Source: Angiostrongylus vasorum (taxonomy: Eukaryota > Nematoda > Chromadorea > Rhabditida > Metastrongylidae). From it: a DNA stretch of 64,000 bases. Below are positions 11,836-24,835 of the stretch, in pieces; within the stretch, counting starts at the first letter, position 1; each line of letters starts with the position of its first letter. The DNA lies in the NCBI GenBank assembly GCA_018806985.1, contig JADANN010000351.1:372001-436000 (forward strand). Direction: 5' to 3'. The notes below the pieces were generated by a model. That model was not told where the DNA came from. It saw only the letters and a list, made by a program, of their open reading frames with translations, and did not search any database. The position numbers and the translations under genes were made by a program.

Positions 11836-12675
11836 TTGGCAAGATGTTCTCAAGTGGGTCAGTGTATTGCTTTGACTAGCGATGAATAGCGTTAATATCT
11901 GTTTAACTCTCAGAGTTGAGAATCACGACGGTGTGTAGTAGGGATATGATGGAAACCTTTGGATTTGTAAACTTTTAGATGGAAATTAGAAAAAACACCT
12001 GCTTTCTGAGTGGCACCAAGGGATCATCTTGGTCTTGTTTTTATTTTATTTACCTTATTTCATTTTATTTGACCCGTCTTCATGCATCTTGGTCTTGGTA
12101 GATCTTGGTCTCATAACTGGCGAAAGTCCGCCGAGCCTTGTGAACGCTTTTCTCAACTTAAAGAATCATGGACAATACTTGTGTTCTTCTATTATTACTG
12201 TTGCAAGCTTAAACTTGGTTTGATGGTTAGCAAATGCTCGTGTAGTTCTATATTAACGTACCAGCTTGTGAATCTGTGAACAGAAGCCCCATTTATGACT
12301 CTGAAACTCTTAACTTCCTCTCTAAAACTGCTTGCTAAAGTGCTACAAAAGCTGGTCGTATTCTCTATCTATATTGCTGATAATGACAAGTTTTTATAAT
12401 ACGAACAAAGAAGTACAAAAAATCTCGATTTATGGGGCTTTAGGATTTTGTCTCCTGAATTCCGTAGAGTCCTCTCTACGATGTGGAAATAAAAGTCATC
12501 TACTGTAAGCAAAATATTCAACTTTTCATCCCTTCTAACTCTCAAGAATGAACATTCTCATGAATGCATCATTTTTTGATCATCACTTGACAAGAGTTGA
12601 ACGAGAACATATGTCTCAATAGAACAACTCAAAAAATCATCTACGGATCACAATAATTTTACTAAAATTTCGGAA
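11836..12675. other. Sequence without a recognised feature
   Basis: AT-rich. Two overlapping 64-65-codon frames near 12029-12279 have no support. Confidence 0.55.
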
Positions 12676-12905
12676 AAGGATAAAGCGTTCAGCGTTGACA
12701 AACTTCCTTTAGAGACGCACTATGCATTCGATTCCATCGAGAGATTATTGGGTACATGTTTAACCTAGAGTGGGTTCTGAGGATTTGCCGATGCATTAGG
12801 AAAGCGCCTTTGTCCTATCAGACAAGCTTTGACTGACGGGAGATTGGATAGCCTGAAACGAGTGATCGAACGAGAACACCTCTAGCCACTGCCATCCATG
12901 TGCCC
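12676..12905 (-). repeat. SINE family A-like copy, diverged
   Basis: Tail GGATAAAGCGTTCAGCGTTGA and core remnant AGACAAGCTTTGACTGA are visible on plus. The head is degraded and runs into the 123-bp tandem repeat that follows. Confidence 0.5.
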
Positions 12906-13101
12906 CAGGACCATTAGTGCTTTAGAACCTTGATAAATATACACAGGTTTTCAAGGATTGAAAAAAAACTTTCCTAAGAAACGAGTGGTCGAACGAGAAC
13001 ACTTCTAACCACTGCTATCTATGTGCTCCCCGAGATCACTAGCGCTTTAGAACCAGGATAAATATGCACAGATTTTCAAGGATTGAAAAAAAACTTTCTT
13101 A
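12855..13101. repeat. Tandem duplication, 123-bp unit
   Basis: Two adjacent copies begin GAAACGAGTG(A/G)TCGAACGAG at 12855 and 12978 and end with TTCAAGGATTGAAAAAAAAC. They are roughly 90% identical by eye. The first overlaps the head end of a degraded family A SINE. Confidence 0.85.
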
Positions 13102-13394
13102 ACCAAACAAAGACGGACTGAAAGCAAATAGTGCAGTGCGCCCAACGATTGTTTCCGAAGGTAGGTCATTTAAATACCCAAACAAGTATTCACTACTTTA
13201 AATTTGCACAGTAATATGATTCAAAACAAAGTTATTGTCGCAGTCTTTGTCCTTTACAACTAGCTTAACCCGTCTATTACCAGGAATAATTTTGTGTTAC
13301 AAAACGACGAATTTTCTGCATAATGTGGCGCTATTTTTACTGTTTATGACGACATTCCCTTTGAAACAAAAACAACTTACGAAACAATAGAAAA

Positions 13395-13570
13395 ACCGTC
13401 CCCAGGGTCGACTTTCTATTAACCTCGGCACTGGATTATAAATGCGTCGTTTTCTTGCTCAGCAATCGCGAAGTTGTTATACAACATACATTTACTTCCA
13501 TGGAGAAACACAATACAATACAACAGTAGCTGACGTTTCGGCAGGTATCATCTTCTTCAGAGCCATTTTT
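13395..13570. repeat. Foldback-family element
   Basis: GTCGACTTTCTATTAACCTCGGC marks one end and GCTGACGTTTCGGCAGG with TCTTCTTCAGAGCC the centre, both shared with copies at 4.2, 5.8 and 35.0 kb. Confidence 0.6.
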
Positions 13571-13660
13571 TACGTGTCTTCCACTGAGGAAGGATCACTG
13601 ATCAGAGTCGTCTAGGTCGACCACTGTCGTGCTTAACCAAAATGTTGCTTATTCACTTGT

Positions 13661-14045
13661 TACTTGATACTTGAATTGTCCATTCTAACTAGTAGTGCGG
13701 GGCCCCAGCATAATCTCAACTTTTCGGAAATTTGGTGGCTAAGCCATTGTGGTTTCCTGGAATCCGAGGTCAGCCTGGCCAAAATCTGCCCCAGGTCTTC
13801 ACCACAACAGGCAGTCGCAGCCCTTGTGGATCAGAGGGAGATTTGCCACCATGCAGTTTGATACCAGGACGGTGGTGGATCTTGGTATCGGTTAACTACT
13901 CTTAACTAGTCTTCCTGATGGAAACGCTGAACCTCTTCTCAGCCTGGTAGACCCTGCCAGGGGATGAATCCCCCGCTTTACATCGCAGCCCGATATCCAG
14001 GAGCACTTCCCAGCCACAATGAGGCGGTAAACCGTTGGGAGGAAA
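13661..14045 (-). repeat. Repeat family C copy
   Basis: Same order as the 7573 copy on plus: TACTTGATACTTGAATTGTCC (tail), GGGGCCCCAGCATAATCTC, CTTCACCACAACAGGCAG, CAGAGGGAGATTTGCCACC, GAGGCGGTAAACCGTTGGGAG. It faces the copy at 14240 tail-to-head 200 bp away. Confidence 0.85.
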
Positions 14046-14239
14046 ACATATTGTTTTCCACCAAAAATTCTTCTATTCCTAGGGGTTTCTCGAGCATAAT
14101 TATTTAAATAGATTAATAATTAGTTATTTTAAAATTTCATCCGGAAAAATTTTCGATCTCAATGCTAGAAAAAGTTCAGCGTAAGAGAATAGCAATAATT
14201 CTGACTGGGTTTTGCACGAATTTGGACACTGGATGTCAA

Positions 14240-14746
<507 letters not shown>

Positions 14747-14879
14747 TGTCAAACCTCACTCATATTCACATACGCCTCGCCCGGTTAATTGGACGATTTG
14801 ATGTGGACCAATGTTATTATTTGTTAACAGGGGGCCATCCAAAAATTCGAACAACTTCACTTTATCGGCTGAAATAATG

Positions 14880-16261
14880 ATCATTTGAATTTGCACATCT
14901 TTGCGTACGAAATCTATTTTGATTGTCCGGGAGAAGAAAGTTGTTATAAACAGGCAATCAGTATCAACAACAGCACTGTATAAAACAGCATCGTCGGATG
15001 AAGTTGCCTCATTTGAGCGGTGCTCCACTGAAGAAGACCTGACTAGACACAACGATGAAGGAACCACACGAAAAAAGAGGAATAACTGTCGACCATCGAG
15101 TCGGATCATTGGCTCTGAGGAAGAGGAATACGTCGGAACTTTAGGCGAAAAGAATTTGTATAACAACGTCGTGTAAGCTGAACAGTTTAAACACACGCTA
15201 AGAAGTCTGTAGAACACGAATCTTATGAACATTCCCTTTCTTTCTTTCATAGCAGCGATAAGGATTTCTCATGAGGTCGCCACAATGACCTTAGCAGATC
15301 ACCGAGTGCCGTTTGGACAATTAGTGGTAATGCTATCACTTTAGCAAATGAATAACGATTTCCGTACCACCAGATGATTTCAACATAAAGAGCGCGAAAC
15401 TATCTAATTAAGCGAAGCAGATAACTCGTGTTATCCTTTTCGTGTTTAAAAGAATTCTCGATAGCTGTTCAATTGTTCGAAGTCAAATGACCCATCGAAG
15501 ATTAGGAGAATTCGAACACTTCTAGTTTAACCTTAACCTTTAGAAGTTTCAGCTATGTGCTCAGCAACCAGAAACAACAGTTGTCCATCTGATGTAACAT
15601 TGTTTGTAAACGAAAAAGTTGGTTCAATTATGATGGTACCTGAAGTTTCTAGAGACACCCAGCGAATGAAACACGGAAGACTATGGGTGGTTAAGAATCG
15701 CATTCAAAAAGGAACTTCAAAGTTTGAAGATGCTGTGAGTATATTCCTACAGATGGGATTCGAACAAAAATTAATTCACATGTCTAGTTCGTATTAGTAC
15801 CATCTATGTGTGCCAGAACTGCTCAGTGTACCATGTTTCTTCAAGGAATACCAAGAGCTTCACTATCTTTGTAGGGCTACATTTTGACTGTTCTCGTGGC
15901 TGACATGGTACAGGTTTACTTCTAGCCAGTCCTAAGAGCAGAAATATCGAATTCGTTTTGCCTTGTGTGGATATTAAGGAGGATCAATCCTTCTTGTACG
16001 TCGTACCTGGGAGCACGCGAACTGTCGAAGTCACGACGACGTAATAAACTGTTGAAGTGCGAGAATTTTGCTTGTACAGGAGAATATTAAAAAGGATTCC
16101 TCTGCGATGATGGGTGTCGACAAAGAGAAACGCGATAGGTAACAAAGACGTGAAGAACTATAAATTTGTTACCAAGAAATATTAGCGATTCCATTTAAAA
16201 AAATTAGAGAGTACAAGAAGAATGAATTCATGATTATTTCTTTACTATTAGATGAGTTAAA
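14880..16261. other. Diverged repeat sequence, no gene
   Basis: 14916-15010 resembles 25413-25510 (GTTGTTAT, TATCAACA, CTGTATAAAA.AGCATCGT in the same order). TTTGTATAACAACGTCGTG at 15155 is a foldback-family end. The 80-codon frame at 15555 is unsupported. Confidence 0.5.
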
Positions 16262-16612
16262 ACTTGATTTATCACGTTTTCGTGTCCCAGCACTTCTTGC
16301 ATTTGATTTGCTTCCTAGCAACCGCTATTCACAAGGTCTTAAAACTTTTTGTGTGTACCCTCGGCTAGTCGTTGAGGTTATGTTACGATTGTTGTTTAAT
16401 GCTGGTTGAGTCGATATTCCATGAAGTCCCGGGATACCCATGCTGGAGGGTTTCCGCGTGAATTCGAGAGAGTAAATCGGCCCCAGACAAGTCCGGTACC
16501 AGCGTTTCAAACACAGAGAAAGAAGAAGCATGCTTGGCCCCAACGTTGTCTAACCAGGGCCTCTATAGGTTGAGTCGACTAGATAATGGACGGAACCACT
16601 ACCACTGCGCTG
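16262..16612 (-). repeat. SINE family B copy
   Basis: On plus: CCCAGCACTTCTTGCATTTG, then the core as CCAGACAAGTCCGGTACCAG, and the head CCACTACCACTGCGCTGCCC. Confidence 0.7.
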
Positions 16613-17087
16613 CCCACCCGCATCAAATTTGGGTTTTTAAAAAACAAGCATCCAGTTCGTTAATTTAACCCAATTCATGAGATGTATACGAAATACAAAG
16701 CAAAATACACTTTAATCAGTTGGAGATTAAGATACAACACAAGAAAGAATATGAGTTCTCACTGTTAACAGCTTTACGACAACATCAATAAGAAATACTC
16801 TTCTTCAAATGCGCTTAACAAATAGATAATTCCACAGAAATGCGACGAATTCCTTTAAGAAGCTAAGCGAGAGTGAATATCGGAAAAGAAATGTCCTCGG
16901 CAACTTGATCAGAATACCGGTTAGTAGTATGCATGGGGACGGTTGTTATGGCCAAAAAAAAAGCACTACACAGCAATTCACGCGACTCACTTACTATTAA
17001 CCTCGGAATTGATCAAATAATAATGTATACCGGTGGAACATTGCACGGAAATTCGGGAATACATTATAAAAACGAATATTGTGTCTT

Positions 17088-17465
17088 CCCTCCCAATGGT
17101 TTACCGCCTCATCGTGGCTGAGAGGTGTTCCTGGGTGTCGGACTGCGATGTGCAGCGGGAGATTTATCCCCTGGCAGGATCTCCCAAGCTGAGAAGGAGT
17201 CCGGCGTTTCCATCATGAAGCCTAGCTAAGAGTAAACCAGTACCAGGATCCACCACCGTCCTGGTACCAAAGTCGCATGGTGGCAAATCTCCCTCTGATC
17301 CACAAAGGCTGTGACTGCCTGTTGTGGTGAAGACCTAGGGCAGCCAGGCTGACCTCGGGATTCCAGGGAACCACAATAGCTTAACCAGCAAATCTCCGAA
17401 AAAATGGAGATTATGCTGGGGACCACAAAACCAGTGAGGACAGGCCATTCAAGTATTCAAGTACT
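17088..17465 (+). repeat. Repeat family C copy with tail
   Basis: From CCTCCCAATGGTTTACCGCC through CCTCTGATCCACAAAGGCTG to the tail GAGGACAGGCCATTCAAGTATTCAAGTAC. Confidence 0.88.
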
Positions 17466-17604
17466 GGGTTCTTCAGATCATTATAATGACAACAACTTGA
17501 AGAAATGTAGGCAAAGCTCTTTTGCATTCACTGTAAGCTGAAGAGCAACAAAGATGAAAAATCAGCCCAACAAGGGCACATCTTCAAATTGTTGAGCTTG
17601 CATG

Positions 17605-17800
17605 AGATTGGTAATATAGTTTTATTCGGATAACGTTTCGACGTTTCCGTCTTCCTCAGAGCATTGTCGACATCGACTCGGAGGAAGATAACGATGTCAA
17701 AACATTAGCCGAATAAAAACTATCGTATGAACCTCGTGTAAACTCAAAAAATTTGAGGACATGTTTATTATTTTACTACCAAGGTTAAATGACGGTAGGT
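17605..17800. repeat. Foldback-family element, both arms
   Basis: ATAGTTTTATTCGGATAACG with GTCTTCCTCAGAGC is mirrored by GAGGAAGATAACGATGTC and ATTAGCCGAATAAAAACTAT, then the end motif AACCTCGTGTAAACTC. Confidence 0.68.
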
Positions 17801-17953
17801 TTCAAAACTATTGTTCAACAAGGGCAGTTCGTAAGAACACATATAAAGATGAGAGAATCTGAAGACGAACGATCAAAATCAATTCTGTTAAATCCATTAA
17901 CGAATTCTGAAAAACACTGAAGATTATGAACGAAGAATAAGAGATAACAATAG

Positions 17954-18253
17954 ATGGCTGATGGTGAGCTAAAACGAGATGGCGGATCCTTCTTAGTTGT
18001 GTGGATGGCTCAGCGACAACAGATGGGCCTAAGGATGCCCCTTAATGCCATCCATGAAATGTCAAGAGATCACTTGAATATCATGAACAGGTGCAATCGG
18101 GAGGAAAAGAATCTTCGTAAATGCTGGTTAGATGTAGAGAACAAAACAGAAGAAAGCATAAACCGGTGGTGGAATGAAAACCGCGATGCGATCATCAAGA
18201 GAATTCTATATGAACAGATAGACGTCGTCAAGGGCAACATGGAGAACGGCTAA
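17954..18253 (+). CDS. Unidentified charged reading frame (99 codons)
   Basis: The frame starts MADGELKRDGG just after ACAATAG, and reads EEKNLRKCWLDVENKTEESI and NRWWNENRDAIIKRILYEQI to a TAA. It is not covered by any repeat family seen here and its composition is protein-like with predicted helix. No homologue is recognised. Confidence 0.3.
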   Translation: MADGELKRDGGSFLVVWMAQRQQMGLRMPLNAIHEMSRDHLNIMNRCNREEKNLRKCWLDVENKTEESINRWWNENRDAIIKRILYEQIDVVKGNMENG

Positions 18254-18620
18254 ATCCTAACAGCATTACAATTTTCTGCCAAGAAAATAGCAATATTATG
18301 ACAAACATATTTATTATCGTGATTATTGATTCGTTGATTATTGATTATCGATTGCAGTTATTATTAAAATCCTTTTTCACATGATGAAAGGGAATTTCAA
18401 ATGCCTTCCCTATCGACGATGCTGATATGTAGTTGTCTATTTCAGACACAACAGAAAGATAAGTTGATTCGGAAAACATCTGCACATGCTACGCCATAGT
18501 ACGGCTCTCAACTAGTTCAGCCCAAAGTTACACAAAGTCGTGAAGACCTACGGTGGACTTTGATCTACAGATCAATACTGACAGCGAAGAAATTCAAATT
18601 CTCAAATTCAAACAGACATT

Positions 18621-18881
18621 GTAACTACAATTGATTATAACTACAAACTCAGCTTAACTGAGTTCGTTGCCGATTTGGGCTCTCCAGGTCAATCCCGTTG
18701 ATGGGTGATTGCTGATGGCCTGATCGATAGAACTAGCTGAGAGACAGGTGAAGCGAAGGACCCGCATGGTGTGGTGGTGAACGCGTTAGCCCTCGGAAAG
18801 GATAATAGCTCGTTCGTTCCCCCACCATAGGCACCTGCGGTCCAGAGTTTTGCAAATATCTCAGCATTATTGAAGTTATAT
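18621..18881. mobile_element. Repeat family D copy (inverted-repeat element)
   Basis: A 261-bp element flanked by perfect 14-bp copies of TTCAAACAGACATT (18607-18620 and 18882-18895). Its ends (GTAACTACAATTG and CATTATTGAAGTTATA) are loosely inverted. Inside are CTCAGCTTAACTGAGTTCG, GATGGGTGATTGCTGATGGC and a tRNA-like stretch GGTGTGGTGGTGAACGCG. Confidence 0.75.
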
Positions 18882-18899
18882 TTCAAACAGACATTTCAA

Positions 18900-19894
18900 G
18901 GAGCGTGCAACTCCTCCTAAAAAAAATACTGAATTTGATTGTGATTTAGCTCACAACTTTTTTATGAGAGTTCGCTGAGCTCGAGATAAACTACTGGATC
19001 TATATGAGCTCATCTCCTCTACTGGGGCACTCATGCCATTCTTAGGCATTCAACGCAAGACCTACATAGCAGATAAGAAAACAACATACTTACTTACTTG
19101 GATACTTGAACAGTTCTTCTCTCCGAGTAGTCAGCGCCCCTAGCACATTCGTGACGCCTGCGCATTCTGTGACCCAAGAATCATTTCCGTCAGCGAATAC
19201 AGATGATTAATTCTAGCTACAAACATGTTTGCTCGTAGTGTAACTGGTCGTCTCGTATGACGACTGAATCGACTTTGAGACTATCCAATGTGCTTTTCTT
19301 TCATCTATCGTATTTTTTGCTCGTTATACGACCGAGGTATGTACGTTTCACTGTCGATATGTATAGTCCTGCTCCTTGAAAATGGAACAGACTTCGAAGA
19401 TCTAAGCTTCGCAGTCCAATCAGGTATTGTGTGTGCCCGTTATAGTTCAGGCGACATCGTTCAAGCACTCTGTGAGTACTGCATGGTATTCCTGGCGTAG
19501 GAGAACTATTGAATCAAAAAGATGAGTGCAATGATTTGGAACAACTAGCTAGCTGGTCGGTGGCTTCTTTGAGGCGACTGAAGCAGCTCATGTTGCTCTC
19601 CTTTTGTTGGATTCCTCTTTCATGCTTTTTCTTCGTGTTCTTTGAACGACCAGGCGCACGTAAGAGATGGGTCTCTGTAATTAAAGAACAATCCAGTTTT
19701 ATTTGTCTACCTTCGCAGCATGGCTTCTTTATGAACTAGGTTTTACCCTATTTATGCGCAGACCAACAGTTTCTCTTGCTTTGCTGGTAATGCGGTGAGT
19801 GTATAGTAAACTCAGGAGAAAATCCGGCTTCAGAAGACTTGTTATCATATCTGTGTTTCTATTTTTTGCTATTTTATCACATGATCCGCCATAA
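18900..19894. other. Mostly unrecognised sequence
   Basis: Apart from the tail fragment at 19088, there are two short open frames (19288-19500, 19509-19739) without splice or family support. Confidence 0.5.
19088..19200 (-). repeat. Possible RTE-B-type 3' tail fragment
   Basis: It starts TACTTACTTACTTGGATACTTGAAC, the reverse complement of the tail shared by RTE-B and family C (TCAAGTATCCAAGTAAGTAA). The adjoining sequence is too diverged for me to assign a body. Confidence 0.4.
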
Positions 19895-20240
19895 AGTGTA
19901 TCACACTCTGCAAATTCTAGCACTTCCTGCTTTCGACTCGTTTCCCATATCCATCGCCCACCCGAGACTCCGAACTTTTTTTGCTTGTTGCTCGAGGATT
20001 TTTCACCTTTCGTCACGAATGTCGTTGAACGCTAGTCGACTTGCCTCTCCCTAGACCCTGAGGTAGGTTTGTCAAGGCGGTCCCACGCGGACTAGAGAGA
20101 GGGAGGGGACACAAAGAGAAAGAGGGGGAAAATCAGCTTGTTCCAGACAAGTCTGCTATAATTTCCCGACTCTAGAAGGATGGAAAGCTTGGTGGACCCG
20201 TGGCAGGGCGGAACCAGTTCACATGTAGATTGGGCGGTGC
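19895..20240 (-). repeat. SINE family B copy, diverged
   Basis: On plus: TTGCTCGAGGATTTTTCACC and AATGTCGTTGAACGCTAG are family B body. The core reads CCAGACAAGTCTGCTATAATT and GGATGGAAAGCTTGGTGG. A purine-rich GAGA stretch (20091-20130) interrupts it. Confidence 0.65.
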
Positions 20241-20455
20241 GCGTAATCAACTGGGTCGCTATTGCTCTGCAACGGGCTCGCCTCTGCATAGTTGTTTTAA
20301 AAGAGGATATTTCTATCACATTTCTGAAGTCACGCACGTGCTACTATCAACTAGTAAACATTGTTCCTTTGGATTTTATGGTGCTGCTGTCTCACAGTCA
20401 ATCGCCGAATCATCGGTAGTCTATATGTAGTATGTCCCATTACTTTGTTTTATAA

Positions 20456-20718
20456 AGGATAGACGATGAAGCTTCCAGCGTTTGTAAATCCCTTAGGACT
20501 AGACTCTATTCGTGCCATCCTAGGAGTGATTTAATGCATATATTGTTTATACAATTACTTGCGAGAACCAAAAAAATTAACTGAGTCAGTTTTCGTCCTC
20601 CTAGAGAAGCCTGGTAGCGATTTGCCGGACCCGCAACGGAAGACTTCGTGAGACCAGAGCGCGGGTCAAACCAACAACCATGTGTATATTTCTAACCAGT
20701 GTGCTACACGCACCTCTT
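20456..20718 (-). repeat. SINE family A-like copy, diverged
   Basis: On plus: tail AAAGGATAGACGATGAAGCTT, body AGTGATTTAATGCATAT, core AGAGAAGCCTGGTAGCGATTT, and a tRNA-like head read as GTGTGCTACACGCACC. Confidence 0.6.
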
Positions 20719-20719
20719 T

Positions 20720-23700
20720 TATAATTATAATTTGCAAAAAAACCAATTGACTCTATTATCTCTATATCAGCTTGCAAGAATGTAATTAACATCTCTTGGT
20801 TTCAAATTACCACTAAAAAGTTTCTTTCAAAGAAGACCAGGAAATGCTGTAATATGTCATGTATCCAATAGGTAAACATCAAAAAAAGAGTGGAAAGACT
20901 GCGGCATGCAATCTATACGATGACTAAATGACAATTCTTTGTTTTGCAGGGGGATGAAGACGGCTCGGCGATGATCCATCACAAGGAAAAAAGTTCCACT
21001 AACTTTCAAGAATGACTGACAGATACAAAAAAAGAAGAGAATGAAATCCATATTATTCAGTGTTAACATGGGAAAAAAGAAACCGCTTAGAAAATCAACT
21101 AACGACCATGAAATCATAACGCTAATGTAAACACAGCACGCATACGAGACTCTTCTCAGAAGACAAATCACAAATTGAGATTAATTTATTCGCATCGTAA
21201 GCCAGAGAAAACCGGAGTTGTTCTAGAAAGGAGCAAATATGCGCGACTTTTGAGACATGTCAAACGAACAGCTGAAAGAGTGACTACTGGCAAATACATT
21301 CGAGTTAAGCATTTTCAGAAGAAGTCGATGCACAATGGCTTTCATAAGCAACGCTGCCCATCAATCATGGTGGCATCGTTTTCCGGGCACTTAAATCGCT
21401 TTGCAGAGAAGGTCCCTAATTAGTAAAACTTGAACCCAAGTTAGTTTGGGAAAAAGTTAAAGCATCAAACACCGGCCGATAATTCACGAAAAGTACGGAA
21501 AAAATGAGTACTCAGAAAAGTATTCGGTTGGATTGCGGTCAGAATCTGATCATGAGAAACCTCAGAAGGTCAGAACTAAAAGCTTTTAAGAGCTTAGGTA
21601 TAAGAAAGTCTATAGGAAGAAAGGGCAGGTATTTGGGAAGAATTTTTTTTGATAAATCTCAACAAGAAGAGTCTAAAGTCGCCAAAATTAATTTCTGAAT
21701 TATAGGAATCGTTAAAAGACAACAGAGAAATGCAAGTGATATGAGAGGGTGGAAGTCCATCTCAAAGAAAACCTGTCTTGTTTTTAAACTCCCTCGCACA
21801 AAATCAATCAACAACCACAATTTTCAAGGGTTAGCAAGACCTCCTATAAACTATTTTAGTGAATTAACAACTTCTATTGACACTATATGAGGTAAAGTTC
21901 GAAGTAAACACTAGAAGAAAAAGAATGACAGGAAAATGAGAGCTAAAGACTGAGGGAGGACGAATCAATGAGATGAAAAAGAACAACCCTCGCAAGGCTT
22001 CATGGAATTAACGCTGTGTTTGGAAAAAGCCTGCACAGACTGGGGAGGTGGAAACGCAGCATTTGGCGATGGCTCCAACTTAACGATAACAAATTTCTTT
22101 TAATAAAGATTGGTTTCGTAAGTTTCTCGATATTCCTTGAACTATTAGTGATATAAATTGTACTGATTGATAGAAAAAAGACGAGGTTAGTTCCACTTTT
22201 TTTGCTGCTCCTTCAAGCTTTTTCCCTAGAGTGCTGTGATGGTGCTGCCCTATTCCATCTCACCACCATTAGCCTTTATAGATAGCAGGAACGTTTATTT
22301 CACTATTTAATTAAATTCTGGCCCATCGAGGACAACTTCAAACTAAATTTTTTTCCTATCTGCCTTCCCATCTGAAAACGCCGAACTCTATCCCAGTTTT
22401 ATAGATAGATAACGAGCGGTCCAAACCCTCTGAAAAATCCACTTTATGCTGTATGTGATAGCATGAAAATCTAGCATACTTCATAGCCTGTCTTTATAAA
22501 AAAAATCGCGGACACCAGAACAATTTCCGTTCGGCTGGCATTGTGCTCCCAAACCAGTATTTTTCTACTCTGGTTCCAGATAAGAACGCTGTGGTATGGT
22601 GTTTCAGATTATCACCATACACAGTCGTCAATTTCTATGGTTTCGAGAGACGTTTGCCAGTTTTAAACATGAATTCTTCATGGAAGGAATCAATTCCAGA
22701 CAACTGTTCAACTCTAAATGGCTGGCCTATATATGAAAAATTGCACTCCATCTCTGCCTTCCATTTGTCGAAAACGGCATATGCCAGTAGTAATGGACGG
22801 TCGCACCCCTGCTTCCATTCGTTTCGTTGTCTTACCATCATCGTTCACAGTAGTGCTCGAGTTCTCGATATAAGGTTTTGTTTGAGAATCAGACGTGTTC
22901 TCTATTAATTGACATTCCAAGTGTTTGTTGAGCACTATTATCCAGAAATTTAGACGTGTTTAAATGTTCACAGATCTTCAACCCAGACAGACGTCGATAC
23001 TTGTCTGTGGAAGGGAGGATACTTCAAAACATATATTAAACAAACGTATGTAAACAAGCAAACAACATTTGAAACAATATAAAACAACACAAAAACATAT
23101 ACTCGGTGTGTACAAAACAGTAAACGGCCTATAAAAGGGAAAATCGTCAGCGAATGGTTCCTCCCAGAATGAGCAGCCATTTTTATTCGACTTCTGTTAC
23201 GATCAATTAACATCAATGTGCATAATTTTCGTGGTCACTTCCTCTTTACAGCAATTTATATGGATCTTTTTGACTTCCCTGAAATGATTTTCAAAGGACT
23301 TTTAGTAATTTTGCTTTCACTTTCAAATGATTGTGAGGAGTAACTGGTATACTCAACGCTGTACCCTCTGCTTACCTTCTCCACTCCATAGCAGAGTTCA
23401 ATCTCCTACCTATGAGCACCACCTCGCCAATAAACTAAAATTGAACAGCGTCGTAAACAAAAAATGTGATGGTTTTCAGGTAATCCAGCCAGTCGAGCCA
23501 ACAGGAAAAATCTATTGTCGAACAGGGACCTTGGGAGACCTGATAGGTTCACCTTTGAATCGTTCGACCAGCCGGGATTATGGGTGGTACTAGTGATTAA
23601 ACTTGTTTTTACTAGTTCTTGACAACCCATTCTACGTAAGAATAAAAGCAGATAAATCAACTGTGCACAATTTTATCTATAAACCTGCAAAAATTGGGAA

Positions 23701-23835
23701 GTGCCTTGTATCGTAACAAAAGAACAGTAGCAGTGAAGAAGTTGAGCATCATTCTCACTCAAAATGATATCTACCATAGTAATGGTTACCATGGTAGTTG
23801 TTTTTTGGATATTTCCATTCTTTTTCTCGATAATG
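20720..23835. other. Longest stretch (3.1 kb) without a recognised repeat or gene
   Basis: Open frames at 21175 (82 codons, basic), 21504 (64 codons, basic) and 22543 (121 codons) show no motif I recognise. It could contain an undetected gene with short exons. Confidence 0.5.
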
Positions 23836-23837
23836 GG

Positions 23838-24217
23838 GGCGGACAGCACAGTGTTAGTGATGCCCGTCATCACGATCATGGTGATAGTTCGATTCCGCTC
23901 CGGGCCAACCAAGCCTCTCATCCCTCCGGGGTCGGGAAATTGGTACCGGACTTGTCTGGGAAAAAATCACTCTGCAATCCAACTGGGAACGCTCCAGCCC
24001 AGCTATCTCAGGACTCCACAGAGAACTGCTCGACCAGCATTCTACGACATTCAAGATGAAATCTAAAATCCTCAAGCAACAGCCGAAGCCACACGTAAAA
24101 GTTGAAAGATCTTCGTGGACAATGGATGCGAGGAAACGAATCGAATGTGAGAAGTGCTGGGATCCGCACAATAGACGTGAAGACGGACCAAATAAAATAA
24201 AAAATAAAAAATAAAAA
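23838..24217 (+). repeat. SINE family B copy, full length
   Basis: Best copy with 51070. Head GGGGCGGACAGCACAGTG (A box), AGTTCGATTCCGC (canonical B box), core GGGGTCGGGAAATTGGTACC then GGACTTGTCTGGGA, body CATTCTACGACATTC, AAATCCTCAAGCAACAGCC, GTGCTGGGATCCGCACAATAG, and an AAATAAAA tail. Confidence 0.85.
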
Positions 24218-24219
24218 AT

Positions 24220-24499
24220 TGTTTTTCCGCAGTTTCTTAGAAAATCTGGAGTGCTAGAAGAGAAACTGATAGAGAGAAAAAAAGCGAAGAATCAAAAAAA
24301 TACTGGGAAACAAAAAAGAGTAACAAAAAACCAAGAAAAGTTGAATGAGTGGGCGAAAGCGATTAAACACTCATAAGAAACTAGATACATACATTGTGAA
24401 AAAACGACCATTTTCGGTCTTTTTTTTTGAGAAAAAAATTTGGTTCAAGATTTTCTCTGTTTGGTTATGGAGGCGTTTGACCGTGTAGATTGCAGTCAA
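24220..24499. other. A-rich sequence after a family B tail
   Basis: Purine-rich with many A runs; nothing recognised. Confidence 0.5.
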
Positions 24500-24600
24500 T
24501 TTGACCACTCCAGGCTCTGAAGAAGGCGAAATCCGCCGAAACGTCAGCTTGTACGTAAATAAAGAAATAAAATAACACCTCGTGTTTGCTAAACAGAAGT
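24500..24600. repeat. Foldback-family half element
   Basis: CTCTGAAGAAGGCGAAATCC, GCCGAAACGTCAGCTTG and AACACCTCGTGTTTGC are family end sequences. Confidence 0.55.
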
Positions 24601-24835
24601 AGAAAGAAAAAAAATTTGGCTTCACAACTTCACATACTTTCATGGAGGAAGGAAGAGGAAGGCCAGCAAATTACTGTGAATACAATATTTTTAGCAAATC
24701 GTAATATTTACATATTTGAGCAGTTGTAGAATGCATGGATATCCACAAGATCGGTAGAGTACGTGGAGGTTTCATGGGAAAAAAAGAAACAAAAGAAATC
24801 CGTCAGAAATAGGTATAAGAAACAGACCAATTTTT

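Noticed and set aside
14756..15250. 164-codon minus-strand frame
   Set aside because: No protein features, no splice sites, and it overlaps diverged repeat sequence including a foldback end.
22543..22908. 121-codon plus-strand frame with overlapping minus-strand frames
   Set aside because: No recognisable motif or splice context, and similar-length frames on both strands suggest chance in low-stop sequence.
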